This document shows, one piece after another, positions 33,563 to 42,812 of a stretch of DNA of 64,000 nucleotides; the stretch's first letter is position 1, and each line of letters begins with the position of its first letter. Source of the stretch: Streptomyces sp. NRRL F-5123 (GTDB taxonomy: Bacteria; Actinomycetota; Actinomycetes; Streptomycetales; Streptomycetaceae); assembly GCF_000721495.1 (NCBI RefSeq), contig NZ_JOHY01000012.1:124001-188000 (forward strand). The letters are read 5' to 3'. Position numbers and translations under genes: made by a program. The notes under the pieces are model-generated. The model saw only the letters and a list, made by a program, of their open reading frames with translations, did not search any database and was not told where the DNA came from.

Positions 33563-34414
33563 ATGCCGCCGACCTCCCCGTCTTCGAGCGTCCAAGCCGC
33601 CCGCCAGAACCTCGCGGAACGCCTCCGCGAGATCCGGCTCGACGCGGGCATCACGAAACGGGAGGTCGCGGCACGGTGCGGGTGGAGCGAGGCCAAGAGC
33701 GGCCGCATCGAGAACGCCCGCACCGCGCCCTCCGACGAGGACGTCCGCCGCTGGTGCCACGCCTGCGGCGCCGCAGGCCTCGCCCCCGACCTGATCGCCG
33801 CCAACCGAGCCGCCGACTCGCTGTATGTGCAGTGGCGGCGCCTACAGCGCACCGGGCTGAAGCAGCTGCAGGATTCGCACCGACCCCTCTTCGAGCGCAC
33901 CACCCATTTCAAGGTGTACTGCTCCAACGTCGTGCCCGGGTTCCTGCAGACCCCCGGCTACGCCACCGCACTGCTCCGGTCGATCGCCACATTCCGGAAC
34001 CTGCCCGACGACGTCGAGGCCGCGGTCGCCGCGCGCATCGACCGCTCCCGGATCATCCATGAGGGCCGTGCCCGCTTCGCGATACTCATCGAGGAAGCGG
34101 TGCTGCGGTACCGGCTCGGGGACTTCAGCGTGATGGCCAGCCAGCTCGGGGCGCTGCTGTCCGCGATGGACCTGCCAGCGGTGTCCTTGGGCATCATCCC
34201 GGCCGCGGCGCAGCGGACGATGTGGGCCGTCGAGTCGTTCACGGTCTTCGACGACATCCGCGTGGATCACGAACCGCTGTCGGCCTCGGTGAAGATCACA
34301 GCTCCCGACGAAGTGGGCGTCTACCTCAAGGCGTTCCTCGCGCTGCAGCAGCACGCCGTGTACGGGGCGGAGGCGCGGGCCCTGGTAGCAAAGGCGATCG
34401 GCGAGTTGAGCTGA
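33563..34414 (+). CDS. XRE-family regulator with DUF5753
   Basis: This 283-residue protein has a Cro/CI-type HTH ([34 protein letters not shown], residues about 18-65) and a C-terminal DUF5753 domain ([19 protein letters not shown], then TPGYATALL and a [15 protein letters not shown] core). Such proteins pair with small DUF397 or DUF6879 partners in Streptomyces development and signalling. It follows DUF6879 by 15 bp. It is not the prophage CI-like repressor, which lies at 59962. Confidence 0.9.
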   Translation: MPPTSPSSSVQAARQNLAERLREIRLDAGITKREVAARCGWSEAKSGRIENARTAPSDEDVRRWCHACGAAGLAPDLIAANRAADSLYVQWRRLQRTGLKQLQDSHRPLFERTTHFKVYCSNVVPGFLQTPGYATALLRSIATFRNLPDDVEAAVAARIDRSRIIHEGRARFAILIEEAVLRYRLGDFSVMASQLGALLSAMDLPAVSLGIIPAAAQRTMWAVESFTVFDDIRVDHEPLSASVKITAPDEVGVYLKAFLALQQHAVYGAEARALVAKAIGELS

Positions 34415-34431
34415 CCCCCGGCACAGCAAAG

Positions 34432-34464
34432 CGCCCCCGCCGGCACGTGGCCTGCGGGGGCGCG
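34432..34464. terminator. Bidirectional terminator
   Basis: GCGCCCCCGC and its perfect complement flank a 13-base loop between the convergent XRE gene and the late operon's last gene. Confidence 0.88.
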
Positions 34465-34469
34465 TTGGT

Positions 34470-35102
34470 TCAGGTGCGGCGGCGGTCGAGCAGCGCGGCC
34501 GGCGGTGTGGTCGTGGGCGTGGTCGGTGCGGGGGCGCCGTCACGGCGGCAGACCAGCGCGGCAGGGTCGTCGACCGCGGGCTGGAGGCTGTACCCGTCTG
34601 GGCACGTCTGGCCGGGCGGCCCGGCGGGGCCCTGCGGCCCGGCAGGACCAGCCGGACCCGGATCGCCCGCCGGGCCGGCAGGACCCGCAGGCCCGGCGAC
34701 GCCGTCCGTACCCGCCGCCCCGTCGGCACCCGGGACGCCCGTTGCGGAGGCGCCCGCCGGGCCGGTCGGCCCCGGCGTGCCCGGCGGACCGGACGGGCCG
34801 GCAGGACCCTCGGGCCCCGGCGGGCCGGACGGACCGGTCGCGCCCTGCGCGCCGGAGCCCCCCGGCGTACCCGGGGCGCCACGGCTCCCCGGCGGCCCCG
34901 CAACCGGCGTCGCACCCAGCTGCTGCACCTGCTGCGCCAGCTGGTCGCGCGCCTGGTTGGCGGTATTCAGGTCGTGGGCCAGGCCGCGGACGCTCACCAG
35001 GACCCACGCGAGCAGCGCCCCGATCGCGACGGCGAGGGCGACCGCCGCAGCGTCCCCCCACCGTTCCCGCGGCTCCCGTGGGAGCTGAGCCGGATCGGTC
35101 AT
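34470..35102 (-). CDS. Membrane-anchored collagen-like phage protein
   Basis: This 210-residue protein has a membrane helix ([20 protein letters not shown], about 17-39), a short coil (to about 62), then about 32 Gly-X-Y triplets (69-167) with one interruption, and a tail with [19 protein letters not shown]. The start ATGA overlaps the preceding gene. Phage collagen repeats are usually in tail fibres, but this one has a TM anchor and ends the lysis cassette, so it may span the wall during lysis or exclusion. Role unknown. Confidence 0.7.
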   Translation of the reverse strand: MTDPAQLPREPRERWGDAAAVALAVAIGALLAWVLVSVRGLAHDLNTANQARDQLAQQVQQLGATPVAGPPGSRGAPGTPGGSGAQGATGPSGPPGPEGPAGPSGPPGTPGPTGPAGASATGVPGADGAAGTDGVAGPAGPAGPAGDPGPAGPAGPQGPAGPPGQTCPDGYSLQPAVDDPAALVCRRDGAPAPTTPTTTPPAALLDRRRT

Positions 35103-35386
35103 GATCCTCCCTTCGTGAGCACGTAGGCCAGCAGCACAGCGACCAGCGGCACGACGACCGCGCCGATCAGCCACCGGCGGGTACCCGCGACGCGCGCGGC
35201 GTCCTGTGTCCGCAGTGTCTCCAGCGCGGTGAGTCGCGCGAGCACCGCCTCGTGCTGCACCTGGTAGACGTCCTGCGCGACCCGCCCGTCAACGCGGCGG
35301 CCGATGGCAGCGATGTCGTCCCGGACGTCCGCGATCCGGTCGTCCAGGCGGCGGCCCAGCTCGCCGAGGGTCAGGTCGTCGGCCAC
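35099..35386 (-). CDS. Coiled-coil protein with C-terminal membrane helix
   Basis: This 95-residue protein has a charged coiled coil ([20 protein letters not shown]...[13 protein letters not shown]) and a single C-terminal helix ([19 protein letters not shown]). This is the layout of haemolysin XhlA-like or spanin-like lysis accessories. It follows the holin and is coupled by ATGA to the collagen-like gene. The lysis role is inferred from position. Confidence 0.65.
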   Translation of the reverse strand: MADDLTLGELGRRLDDRIADVRDDIAAIGRRVDGRVAQDVYQVQHEAVLARLTALETLRTQDAARVAGTRRWLIGAVVVPLVAVLLAYVLTKGGS

Positions 35387-35401
35387 GTGGTGCTCCTACG
35401 G

Positions 35402-35692
35402 TCAGGCCCCCGGCGTCACGGACGGCGGGACGACGGTCGCTGCGGTGCTCTTCCCGGCGGGGTACTGCGGCGGCCGGGCCAGCCCGAGCAGCCACCCCCA
35501 CCGCGCGGAGACGTGCGCCTCCAGGACGCGGAAGAGGGCGTAGTAGGCGGCGCTGAACGCGCTGCCGAGCCACATGGTCGCGGCCGCCGAGTCGATGCCG
35601 ATCCCGGCGTGCGCGAGGGCCGCGACGAGCGCGCCCACGATCATCGGGACCACGGTGCGCCACAGGGACGCGAGGGTGTCGTACACGGTCAT
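35402..35692 (-). CDS. Putative holin
   Basis: This 96-residue protein has two membrane helices (TVVPMIVGALVAALAHAGI and AATMWLGSAFSAAYYALFRV) joined by a short turn, and a Pro-rich tail. It lies directly after the endolysin gene, the usual holin position. It should form membrane pores that time lysis. The ATG at 35692 is chosen because the longer frame upstream overlaps the endolysin. Confidence 0.75.
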   Translation of the reverse strand: MTVYDTLASLWRTVVPMIVGALVAALAHAGIGIDSAAATMWLGSAFSAAYYALFRVLEAHVSARWGWLLGLARPPQYPAGKSTAATVVPPSVTPGA

Positions 35693-35724
35693 GGTGAAGA
35701 TCCGTTTCTGCTGGAGGTGACAGG

Positions 35725-36579
35725 TCAGGCGACGACGGTGAAGCCGTGCCGCGCGCCGAGCGCGGTCAGCGAGGCCTTGCCGGGGATGCCGTCCGCGTCG
35801 TGGCCGGTGTAGCCGAGGTGCCGCTGCCACGCGGCGTAGGCCGCGACGGTGACGGTGCCGAAGCTCCCGTCACCGGCGTACTTGGCAGTCAGCAGCCCCT
35901 CGGCCTTGAGAGCGGCTTCCACCAGGCGCACATCCGGAGCGTGAGTCAGATGCCCCTGCTTGCCCCGCGAGTCCGCCGTGGCGGCGGCGATGAGGTTGGA
36001 CAGGTCCACTCTCGGCTTGGGCTTGCCTGCGGCACCCGCCCAGGCCGCGAGCGCGGCCCGGTCGGCGAAGGCTCCCGCGTTGCGGTCGAGGTTGCCGGCG
36101 TCGCTGTACTGGTGGAAGAGCCAGGGGTGCTCGACGCGGGGGTGGCCCTTGGGCGCCGAGGGGTCGGCGATCCACAGGCCGTCTGCGGCGTACGAGGTGG
36201 TGTCGTGGTGCAGCCAGAAGTCGCGGTTGCAGTACAGGATCACGCGGTGCCCGGGGGCCTTGGCCTTGACGTACCGGAGCCAGGCGTCCTTGTCGGCGCA
36301 CGAGACGCCGGCGTCCTCCCAGTCGAAGGCCAGGAAGTCGCCGGCCTTCGCCCCGGCGTGCGCGAGAAAGTAGTCGGCCTGTGCGGTGACCGAGCCGGGC
36401 CGGGCGAAGTGGTAGTGGCCCACGACCAGGCCGTGCGCGCGGGCTGTGGCGACCTGCCCGGCGTGCTCCGGGTTCGTGTAGCCCGTGCCCTCGGTGGCCT
36501 TGACCACGACGAAGTCCAGGCCCGAGGTGCTGTAGTTGGTCGGCTGGTATCTGGCGACGTCCACGCCGTTGACGGTCAT
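35725..36579 (-). CDS. GH25 endolysin (muramidase) with peptidoglycan-binding domain
   Basis: This 284-residue enzyme has a GH25 domain (residues 1-195) with NGVDVARYQ (Asp7) and the catalytic LAFDWEDAG (Asp86, Glu88), then WLFHQYSD. A C-terminal PG_binding_1 domain (about 210-284: VEAALKAEGLL, DGSFGTVTVAAYAAWQRHLG, DGIPGKASL) follows. It should cleave MurNAc-GlcNAc bonds at the end of the lytic cycle. No signal peptide, so it depends on the holin. ATG 36579 has GGAGGG upstream. Confidence 0.93.
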   Translation of the reverse strand: MTVNGVDVARYQPTNYSTSGLDFVVVKATEGTGYTNPEHAGQVATARAHGLVVGHYHFARPGSVTAQADYFLAHAGAKAGDFLAFDWEDAGVSCADKDAWLRYVKAKAPGHRVILYCNRDFWLHHDTTSYAADGLWIADPSAPKGHPRVEHPWLFHQYSDAGNLDRNAGAFADRAALAAWAGAAGKPKPRVDLSNLIAAATADSRGKQGHLTHAPDVRLVEAALKAEGLLTAKYAGDGSFGTVTVAAYAAWQRHLGYTGHDADGIPGKASLTALGARHGFTVVA

Positions 36580-36643
36580 GCTGGTGCCCTCCGGGCATAC
36601 GAAAGCCCCGGCCAGCAGGCACGGGGCGGGGCGGACTTGCGGG

Positions 36644-37078
36644 TCAGACCACTTCGTAGATCGTCACGATCAGGGACGTGTTCGTACCCTGAATGGTCTG
36701 GGATGCGCTGGGGCTGCCCACGAGCTTGAACGTGTGGGACCCCGCGCTCGCGAGGACGCCGGTGTACTGCTGCGGGATCGTGCTGCGGTTGCCGGACGCC
36801 TGCGCGGAGAACGTGCCGAGGGGCGCCACGGTGGTGCCATCCACGGACAGCCGCACCGTGAGCAGGCTCGTGGTTGCGCCAGTCAGCTGCACGTCCCACA
36901 CGCACGTCACGCCGTAGGCGGCGCCCGCCGTCGCCGTGGTCAACGTGACGGCCGCCCCCGGAACGTCCGCATTGGTGGCGGCGCCGACCAGCGGCCCGGT
37001 GCCCGTCGCCGAGTACACCGCTGGCTTGAGCCGGTTGAGCATGGCCGCGGTGACCGTCTGGCCCGCCAGGATCGTCAC
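36644..37078 (-). CDS. Small tail-tip or fibre-associated protein
   Basis: This 144-residue protein opens TILAGQTVTAAMLNRLKPAV, a start common in actinophage fibre-region proteins. The rest is a Thr/Ala-rich beta-sheet sequence (GVTCVWDVQLTGATTSLLTV, GSHTFKLVGSPSA). GTG 37078 has GGAGG upstream. It lies between the minor tail protein and endolysin, so it is probably virion surface or host-contact. Exact role unknown. Confidence 0.65.
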   Translation of the reverse strand: MTILAGQTVTAAMLNRLKPAVYSATGTGPLVGAATNADVPGAAVTLTTATAGAAYGVTCVWDVQLTGATTSLLTVRLSVDGTTVAPLGTFSAQASGNRSTIPQQYTGVLASAGSHTFKLVGSPSASQTIQGTNTSLIVTIYEVV

Positions 37079-37087
37079 GTGCGCCTC

Positions 37088-40000
37088 CTACAGGGCGAGG
37101 GTCATCGGATGGGCGAGACGCATGCCCGTGCCCGCATTCCACGCGCGGCTGATGCCGTTGCGGGCCCGGGTGACGGCCATGGTCTGCGGGCTGGACTGTG
37201 CTCCGGCCACCGGCATGATGCGGACGCCCCACGCCATCCACACGGCGGACGCCGCTGGGGTGCCGCCGTGGCGGGCGCGGACCTGCGCCGTGGATGCGGA
37301 GGCGGGCGCGACGAGGATCTGCGAGAGGAAAACCCACTGCCCAGCCGGGACGGCGAATCCGCTGCCGAGGCTGCTCGACAAGAATGTCGCCGTCGAGCTG
37401 TACCAGTCCACGGCGGGTCGTAGATCGCTGTGGCCGCCGGGGCTGTACGCCCACATGCACACGGTGTAGGACGCGCCCGGGGTGATGCTGCCGACCGCGG
37501 TGCGGTCGACCGCGATAGCGCCGCCCGACGCCGAGGTGCCGTTCGGGGTGATCTGGAGGACTGGCCCCGTGATCCCATCCGGGCGCGGCATCGCCACCGG
37601 CGCCACGGTGGCGGTGGTGCCCATCGCTGCCCAGCCCGCGATCCCGAAGTCCATCCACGGGTTCACGTTGAGGACAGTCGCGCCGACTGCCTCAACTCGC
37701 ATGATCTCGCCGCCGACCCGAATGTCCCACGGGGCCTCGGCAGGGTCGGCCGTCCACAGCGGCCCGGGCGAGGACGCCACGGACAACGTGGTGCCCGACG
37801 CGGTAACGCCCGTGGCCAGCGACGACCCGTCCGTATCGGCACGGCCGAGTACGGGGTCACCGACCACGCCGACCGTCCACGGCGCGCCAGGCGCACCGTT
37901 GAAGGTGATGTCCCAGTCGTAGAGGCCGATCGTCTCGGTGTAGCCCTCGGCGAGCAGGTCGAGCACGTCGCCGACACCTCCGCACTCGGGCGGCGGGTGC
38001 GCGATGGTCATGCGGTCACCGACGTCGACCGCCTTGGCGGCCTCGATGAGCCCGGGGGCGGCGGACAGGTCGATGTGCACCGACGGGTAGCGGGAGGCGT
38101 CCTGCGTGCCGAGGTGCAGCTGCCAGCCGGCCATGTCCGGCAACTGGTCGTCGGACTGCACGTTGTAGGTGCCGCCACCCGGGACCGGGCCGATTCCGTC
38201 CGGAGGAAGCTGGACCGACAGGGGCCCGTCCGGTTGCGTCACGCGGGCGCTCGACCCGTTCACCCGGGACACCGTGATGTCGTTGCGCGCGGCCTGGTCG
38301 TCGTCGACCGGCTCCAGCGGCGGCGCGATGTGGCCGTCCACGGCGTAGTCAAGTGCCAGCCGGACGGGCTGGTTGTACATCGAGGTGCGGCGCCGGTAGA
38401 CGAGGTACGCGGCTTCCCGGGCCTCGTGGAGCACGCCCATGTCGGCGTCGGCGCACTCGTTGAGCAGGTCGAGCAGGGGCGCGGGCCGCTGCGGGCCCAT
38501 GGCGGTGGTCGGGCCGGTCCCGGCCGGGAAGGCGACGGGCATGCCTTGCTCGCGGCACAGGCGCTCGATGCGGGCGTGGGCCTGCTCGCCGTTGAATCCT
38601 CGGTCGGCGTCGTTGAAGATCGTCGTCTCCTGAGCGGCGAACACGGCGAGGTGGCCGATCCTCAGGCCCTCGATCGCTGCCCCGTAGGTGGCGGACAGCG
38701 CGGTGACACTGCCGATCTTTCCCGTGAGGGTTGCGGAGTCGACGCCGTAGGCGGTGCCGCCGATGGTGATGACGCCGAAGTGGAACGACATGGTGGTGGC
38801 GGTGAGCTGCCGTGAGTACAGGACGAGCCGGTTCCACGTGCCGATCGAGTTGGGCGCGGGCAGGGTGCTGGTGTCGTCGGCCGTGACGCCGTCCGCGTAG
38901 ACGAACGTCACGGTGAAGGACGAGCCGGTGAGGCTGATACGGATGCTCGCGAACAGGCCGCCGGCCAGCCGGATCGTGAGCACCTCGGATGACGTCGCCG
39001 GAGCGGTGTCGACCCGGTACACGCACTCGACGTGCCACCCGGCCGGTGTGCCTGCCGGGGCGGGCACGGGCATGCTGAGCATGGCCGCGGACCCGGTGGC
39101 CGGCAGCGCGGCCGATCCCGGCAGCGAGTCGTCCGCCGCCCAGGTGAACCCCGTCAGCCGGGCCGGTGATCCTCCGGGCAGCCCTGACGCGGCCTGGGTC
39201 GCCGTGGTGCCGTCCTCACAGGGCACATAGGCCAGGACGTCGGGGTCGCTGGGGATTCTCCGCCGCAGGGTGGACTGCAGGGGGTTGGTGCCGGTGCCGT
39301 AGCGGCGCAGCGGGCCCGCGGCCTCGACGGGCACGTACCGGTCGTTGCCGCTGGTGTCCCATTTCGGGGGCCAGTTGCTGACCTCGGCGTGCAGGCGGTA
39401 GTCGCGGTCGCTGATCTCGGCGCCGCCGGACGTCGTCCAGGTACGGCCCGCGGCGTCGGTGTAGGGGCTCGTGCCGGCCGCAGGGGTGGAGAAGACGGGG
39501 TTGGCCACCACGGGGCCGTCGATGCCATTGCGGACCTCGACGGCGTGGATGCGGCCGACGGGCGGAAGGCCGGCGGTGGTGCCGCGGACGTCGCCGACGT
39601 CGAGCGGCGCGGTCGAGGCGAAGACGCTGGTCGTGCCGGGGATCGAGAACGTGCCGAACGCGGTCCAGGGCCCGGCGGTGCCGGGCGTGAGGCTGTAGTA
39701 GAACGAGGCGACGTTCGCGCCCGCCCCGTTGTTGACGTCGAGGGTGACGCGGAAGGAGATCCGCCCGCTGCTGGGCACGGGCAGCAGGTCGTCGGGCCAG
39801 TTGGCCAGGATGCTGGCCTCGGTCCCGTCCGGGCTCCAGGCGATGTACGGGCGCCCCTCGGGGTCGAGGGAGACGCGCCAGGAGAACGCGCCCGCCCCCG
39901 CCCACTTCCCGATGAGGTCGACGTAGTCGTTGCCGGTGTCCCAGGCCAGCAGCGTGGCGTCCACGCGGACGTCGAGGTCGCCGGTGATGTCGAGCGCGGC

Positions 40001-40321
40001 GACGTCCGGTGTGCTGGCCCGTGCGCCGGACAGGCCGGGCAGCCGCAGGTACCGCGCGGCCGCGGGCACCGACACCCGGACGGGGGTGTTGCGGCCGATC
40101 AGCCCGTATAGGTCGCTCATCGCGTTGCGCGGCGAGTAGCGGCCGTTGCGGTTGTTGAAGGTGATGGTGGCCCGGCAGTGGTCGGGGCGGGTCGCCTCGT
40201 CCGAGCGGCCGCGGCTGATGGTGATCAGGTCGCGCAGCAGGACGTCGCCGGACACGTCCGTCCAGATCCCACCGATCTGCAGCTCGGTGCGCACGTCCAG
40301 GGGATCGGCGGGGAACGCCAT
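37088..40321 (-). CDS. Minor tail protein (host-contact tip)
   Basis: This 1077-residue protein starts after AGGAGG at 40321. The N-terminal part (DVRTELQIGGIWTDVSGDVL, ISRGRSDEATRPDHCRATIT) is typical of siphophage tail proteins. Two beta-sandwich regions (about 150-260 and 360-560) resemble LamG/ConA-like sugar-binding domains, and a C-terminal carbohydrate-binding-like module (about 940-1050) follows. It probably forms the tail tip and binds the host surface. Longer frames upstream overlap the tape measure and are rejected. Confidence 0.82.
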   Translation of the reverse strand: MAFPADPLDVRTELQIGGIWTDVSGDVLLRDLITISRGRSDEATRPDHCRATITFNNRNGRYSPRNAMSDLYGLIGRNTPVRVSVPAAARYLRLPGLSGARASTPDVAALDITGDLDVRVDATLLAWDTGNDYVDLIGKWAGAGAFSWRVSLDPEGRPYIAWSPDGTEASILANWPDDLLPVPSSGRISFRVTLDVNNGAGANVASFYYSLTPGTAGPWTAFGTFSIPGTTSVFASTAPLDVGDVRGTTAGLPPVGRIHAVEVRNGIDGPVVANPVFSTPAAGTSPYTDAAGRTWTTSGGAEISDRDYRLHAEVSNWPPKWDTSGNDRYVPVEAAGPLRRYGTGTNPLQSTLRRRIPSDPDVLAYVPCEDGTTATQAASGLPGGSPARLTGFTWAADDSLPGSAALPATGSAAMLSMPVPAPAGTPAGWHVECVYRVDTAPATSSEVLTIRLAGGLFASIRISLTGSSFTVTFVYADGVTADDTSTLPAPNSIGTWNRLVLYSRQLTATTMSFHFGVITIGGTAYGVDSATLTGKIGSVTALSATYGAAIEGLRIGHLAVFAAQETTIFNDADRGFNGEQAHARIERLCREQGMPVAFPAGTGPTTAMGPQRPAPLLDLLNECADADMGVLHEAREAAYLVYRRRTSMYNQPVRLALDYAVDGHIAPPLEPVDDDQAARNDITVSRVNGSSARVTQPDGPLSVQLPPDGIGPVPGGGTYNVQSDDQLPDMAGWQLHLGTQDASRYPSVHIDLSAAPGLIEAAKAVDVGDRMTIAHPPPECGGVGDVLDLLAEGYTETIGLYDWDITFNGAPGAPWTVGVVGDPVLGRADTDGSSLATGVTASGTTLSVASSPGPLWTADPAEAPWDIRVGGEIMRVEAVGATVLNVNPWMDFGIAGWAAMGTTATVAPVAMPRPDGITGPVLQITPNGTSASGGAIAVDRTAVGSITPGASYTVCMWAYSPGGHSDLRPAVDWYSSTATFLSSSLGSGFAVPAGQWVFLSQILVAPASASTAQVRARHGGTPAASAVWMAWGVRIMPVAGAQSSPQTMAVTRARNGISRAWNAGTGMRLAHPMTLAL

Positions 40322-40332
40322 GGGATGACCTC

Positions 40333-42234
40333 CTACGTGCCGTTGCCGAAGGCGATGTTGACGTTGCCGCGCCCGTGGACGCGGACGAGCTTGCGGTTGG
40401 CGCGCAGCAGGTCGGACTCGCCGGGCAGCCGGACCTCGACGATGACGTGGCCGCCGATGCCGCCGCGGGTCAGCGGCGCGACGGTGGCGCCCGCAGGCAG
40501 TTGCAGCATCTCGGGCCCGTTCTCGCCGACGATCGCTGCGCCGCCGCCGAGGATGTGACCGCCCTTGGCCAGGTAGGGGATGTTCGGCGTGCCCAGGGTG
40601 AACCCGCCGACCTTGCCCACACCGGGGATGTGCGTATTGACGCCGGGGATGGAGAAGGCCAGGCCGTTCCACTTGCCGATGATCCAGTTGATCGCCGACT
40701 TGAAGGCGCCCTTCACCCCGTCGAACATGCCCGTCGCCGCCTTGGAGATGCGGCCGGGCAGCTTCTGGACGTATCCGACGACCTGGTCCCAGTGCTTGTA
40801 CACGTAGGCCGTGGCGAGGCCGATCGGCCCGGTGAGAATGCCCAAGATGTACGGCCAGTTCTTCTTGATCCAGTTCCACGTAATCTGTGCCGCGCCCTTG
40901 ATCAGGCCCCAAGACGCCTGCCAGGCCGTCTGGAACCACGTCGTCTTCGTCGCGATCACCACGATCACCGCGATCAAGGCGAGGATGCCGAGGACGATCA
41001 ACGTGACCGGGTTCGCGGCGAGCGCGGCGTTGAAGAGCCACTGCACGCCGGTCGCGATGGTCGTCACCGCGGTCCAGGCGGTCGTGGCCGCGGTCCAGGC
41101 GATCTGGCCCAGCCGGATGGCCAGGATCACCGCGGCGACGGCACCGAGCCCGATCGCGAGGGGCTTGATGTACTGCTGGTTGGCCATCGCGAAGTTGATG
41201 AAGTGCCCGGAGACCTCGGCCAGCTTCATCTGCGCCTCCCTCTTGAACTTCTCCAGGGCGGCCCCGGGATTGTCGCCGACGGTCTTGGCCATCTTGTCGG
41301 CGGCCCCGCCGACCTGGCCGAGGGCCTGCACAGCGGTCGAGGGGTCGAGGGAGTACAGGGCTTTGCCGAGGTCTTCGGCCTGCGTGCCGAACAGCTGGGT
41401 GGCGACTTGGGCCTGCTTGACGGGGTCCTTGATGCCCCGCAGCCGGTCGAGGACGGTGTCGAGGCCGTCTGTAGCGTCCTTGCCGCCGTGGCCGATCTGC
41501 TCGGCCATCCCACGGGCGTTCAGCCCGAGGGCCTTGAAGCCCTGTGCCGTGGTCGTGCTGCCGTCCACGGCCCGGATCGAGAACTCCTTGATCGCGTCGG
41601 CGACCAGGTCGGCGTCTCGCGCGCCGCCCTTGAGTCCCTGGCTGAGCAGGCCCGTTGCCATCTGCCCGTCGATGCCGAACTTTCGGAACTGCGTCCCGTA
41701 CTCGTTCATCGTGTCGAGCAGGTCGTCGGCCTTGTTCGCCCCGGACTGGAAGCCCTTGGTCAGGATGTCCAGGGCCTCACCGGCGTTCTTCGCCAGCCCG
41801 GTTTTGATCATCTGGCCGACCGCGTTGGTGACGCCCCCCAGGTCCTGGTCGAAGGTCTGCGCGAGGGCCATGACGTCGGTGGTGACCCCCTGAAGGCCGC
41901 CCTTCACCTTGGAGACGTCGCCGATCTGCTGGTAGACGCCCTTGACCGCCTCGTCGACCTCGCCCACGGACTCGCCCCAGTTCTGGGCGTAGACCTTCGC
42001 CGCGGTCTTCGACAGCTCAGCGGCCTTGGCCGGGCCGATGCCGAGCTGAGCCTGAAGCTTGCCGCTGGCCGCCGACATGTCCAGCGACGCGGCCACGCCC
42101 ACGCCGAAGGCCCCGGCGACACCGGCCGAGACGGCGGTGGCTGCGGTGGTGAACTTCTCCTTCATCCGCCCGACGGTCTCGGACGCGCGGTCGCGCGCGA
42201 CGAGGTTGAACACCAGCGACGTATCCGACGCCAC
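40333..42234 (-). CDS. Tail tape measure protein
   Basis: This 633-residue protein has a coiled N-terminal region, a TMP-type domain (QLGIGPAKAAELSKTAAKVY, LDILTKGFQSGANKADDLLD) and central hydrophobic helices (LAIGLGAVAAVILAIRL; LIVLGILALIAVIVVIATK), with a GGxxPEMLQLPAGATV-like end. Tape measures set tail length at about 0.15 nm per residue, suggesting a tail near 95 nm. It follows the chaperone frameshift pair, as expected. Confidence 0.92.
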   Translation of the reverse strand: MASDTSLVFNLVARDRASETVGRMKEKFTTAATAVSAGVAGAFGVGVAASLDMSAASGKLQAQLGIGPAKAAELSKTAAKVYAQNWGESVGEVDEAVKGVYQQIGDVSKVKGGLQGVTTDVMALAQTFDQDLGGVTNAVGQMIKTGLAKNAGEALDILTKGFQSGANKADDLLDTMNEYGTQFRKFGIDGQMATGLLSQGLKGGARDADLVADAIKEFSIRAVDGSTTTAQGFKALGLNARGMAEQIGHGGKDATDGLDTVLDRLRGIKDPVKQAQVATQLFGTQAEDLGKALYSLDPSTAVQALGQVGGAADKMAKTVGDNPGAALEKFKREAQMKLAEVSGHFINFAMANQQYIKPLAIGLGAVAAVILAIRLGQIAWTAATTAWTAVTTIATGVQWLFNAALAANPVTLIVLGILALIAVIVVIATKTTWFQTAWQASWGLIKGAAQITWNWIKKNWPYILGILTGPIGLATAYVYKHWDQVVGYVQKLPGRISKAATGMFDGVKGAFKSAINWIIGKWNGLAFSIPGVNTHIPGVGKVGGFTLGTPNIPYLAKGGHILGGGAAIVGENGPEMLQLPAGATVAPLTRGGIGGHVIVEVRLPGESDLLRANRKLVRVHGRGNVNIAFGNGT

Positions 42235-42240
42235 GGCCAG

Positions 42241-42800
42241 TCACCCGCCCTTCAGCTTGGCTTCCTGCTCGGCGATGTCCTTGGCGTAGGCGTCGAGCCA
42301 GTCCAAGAGGTGGTCGGTCTCCTCGACCGTGTAGGCCGCCCAGTCGTCGGGGCGCACGCCCAGCAGGTGGGACGCGTTGCCCAGCTGGCTCAGACGACGA
42401 CTGGCGGCAGGACTTTTCCCTCCTGCTCCGGGTCGTCCTCGGCGGTCTCCATCTCCGCCTGCAGGCCCTGCAGGGTCTGCTCCAGCTGCTCGCCGCTGAG
42501 GTTGTCCCGGGCATCGCGCATCATCTGCGCGTACTCCTGCTTGCTGAACTCCAGCCGCAGCTCGTCCCACGCGAAGTCGACGTCGCCGTACTTCGTCGTC
42601 GGGTGGTCGCGCTTGAGCATCACCCACAGCAGCGCCCGCCGGCAGACCGAGCTGCCCTTCATGACGTCCTGGGTGAACTCGGCGAAGGGCCGGTCGGTGT
42701 GCTTCTCGATGGCCTCCCGCTCCGCGGACATGAGCTTGCGCGGGTCGTAGCGCCAGCGGGTCGGCTCCTCGGAGCCCTCGGGCTGATACACCAGGTACAC
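42241..42800 (-). CDS. Tail assembly chaperone, frameshifted GT form
   Basis: A -1 frameshift at 42414-42420 would join the first 129 residues of the short form to 57 residues from the next frame (SPAASRRLSQLGNASHLLGV ... AYAKDIAEQEAKLKGG), giving 186 residues. The extension has no ribosome site and reads as normal protein to its stop six bases before the tape measure. The G/GT arrangement is general in long-tailed phages. Confidence 0.8.
42390..42800 (-). CDS. Tail assembly chaperone, short form (G-like)
   Basis: This 136-residue protein (MYLVYQPEGSEEPTRWRYDP...) lies just before the tape measure and has helices resembling lambda gpG-type chaperones. Translation in the original frame ends after KVLPPVVV. 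A GGGAAAA heptamer near the end allows -1 slippage to make the longer GT form. Such chaperones coat the tape measure during tail assembly and are not in the virion. Confidence 0.82.
   Translation of the reverse strand: MYLVYQPEGSEEPTRWRYDPRKLMSAEREAIEKHTDRPFAEFTQDVMKGSSVCRRALLWVMLKRDHPTTKYGDVDFAWDELRLEFSKQEYAQMMRDARDNLSGEQLEQTLQGLQAEMETAEDDPEQEGKVLPPVVV
42414..42420 (-). promoter_or_regulatory. GGGAAAA slippery site for -1 frameshift
   Basis: In the original frame it reads G GGA AAA, the classic X XXY YYZ pattern, 24 bases before the stop of the short chaperone form. Confidence 0.85.
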
Positions 42801-42812
42801 GGGGGTGCTCTC

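Noticed and set aside
37088..41041. 1317-residue frame for the minor tail protein
   Set aside because: The extra N-terminal part overlaps the tape measure in another frame and is low complexity; AGGAGG before 40321 marks the real start.
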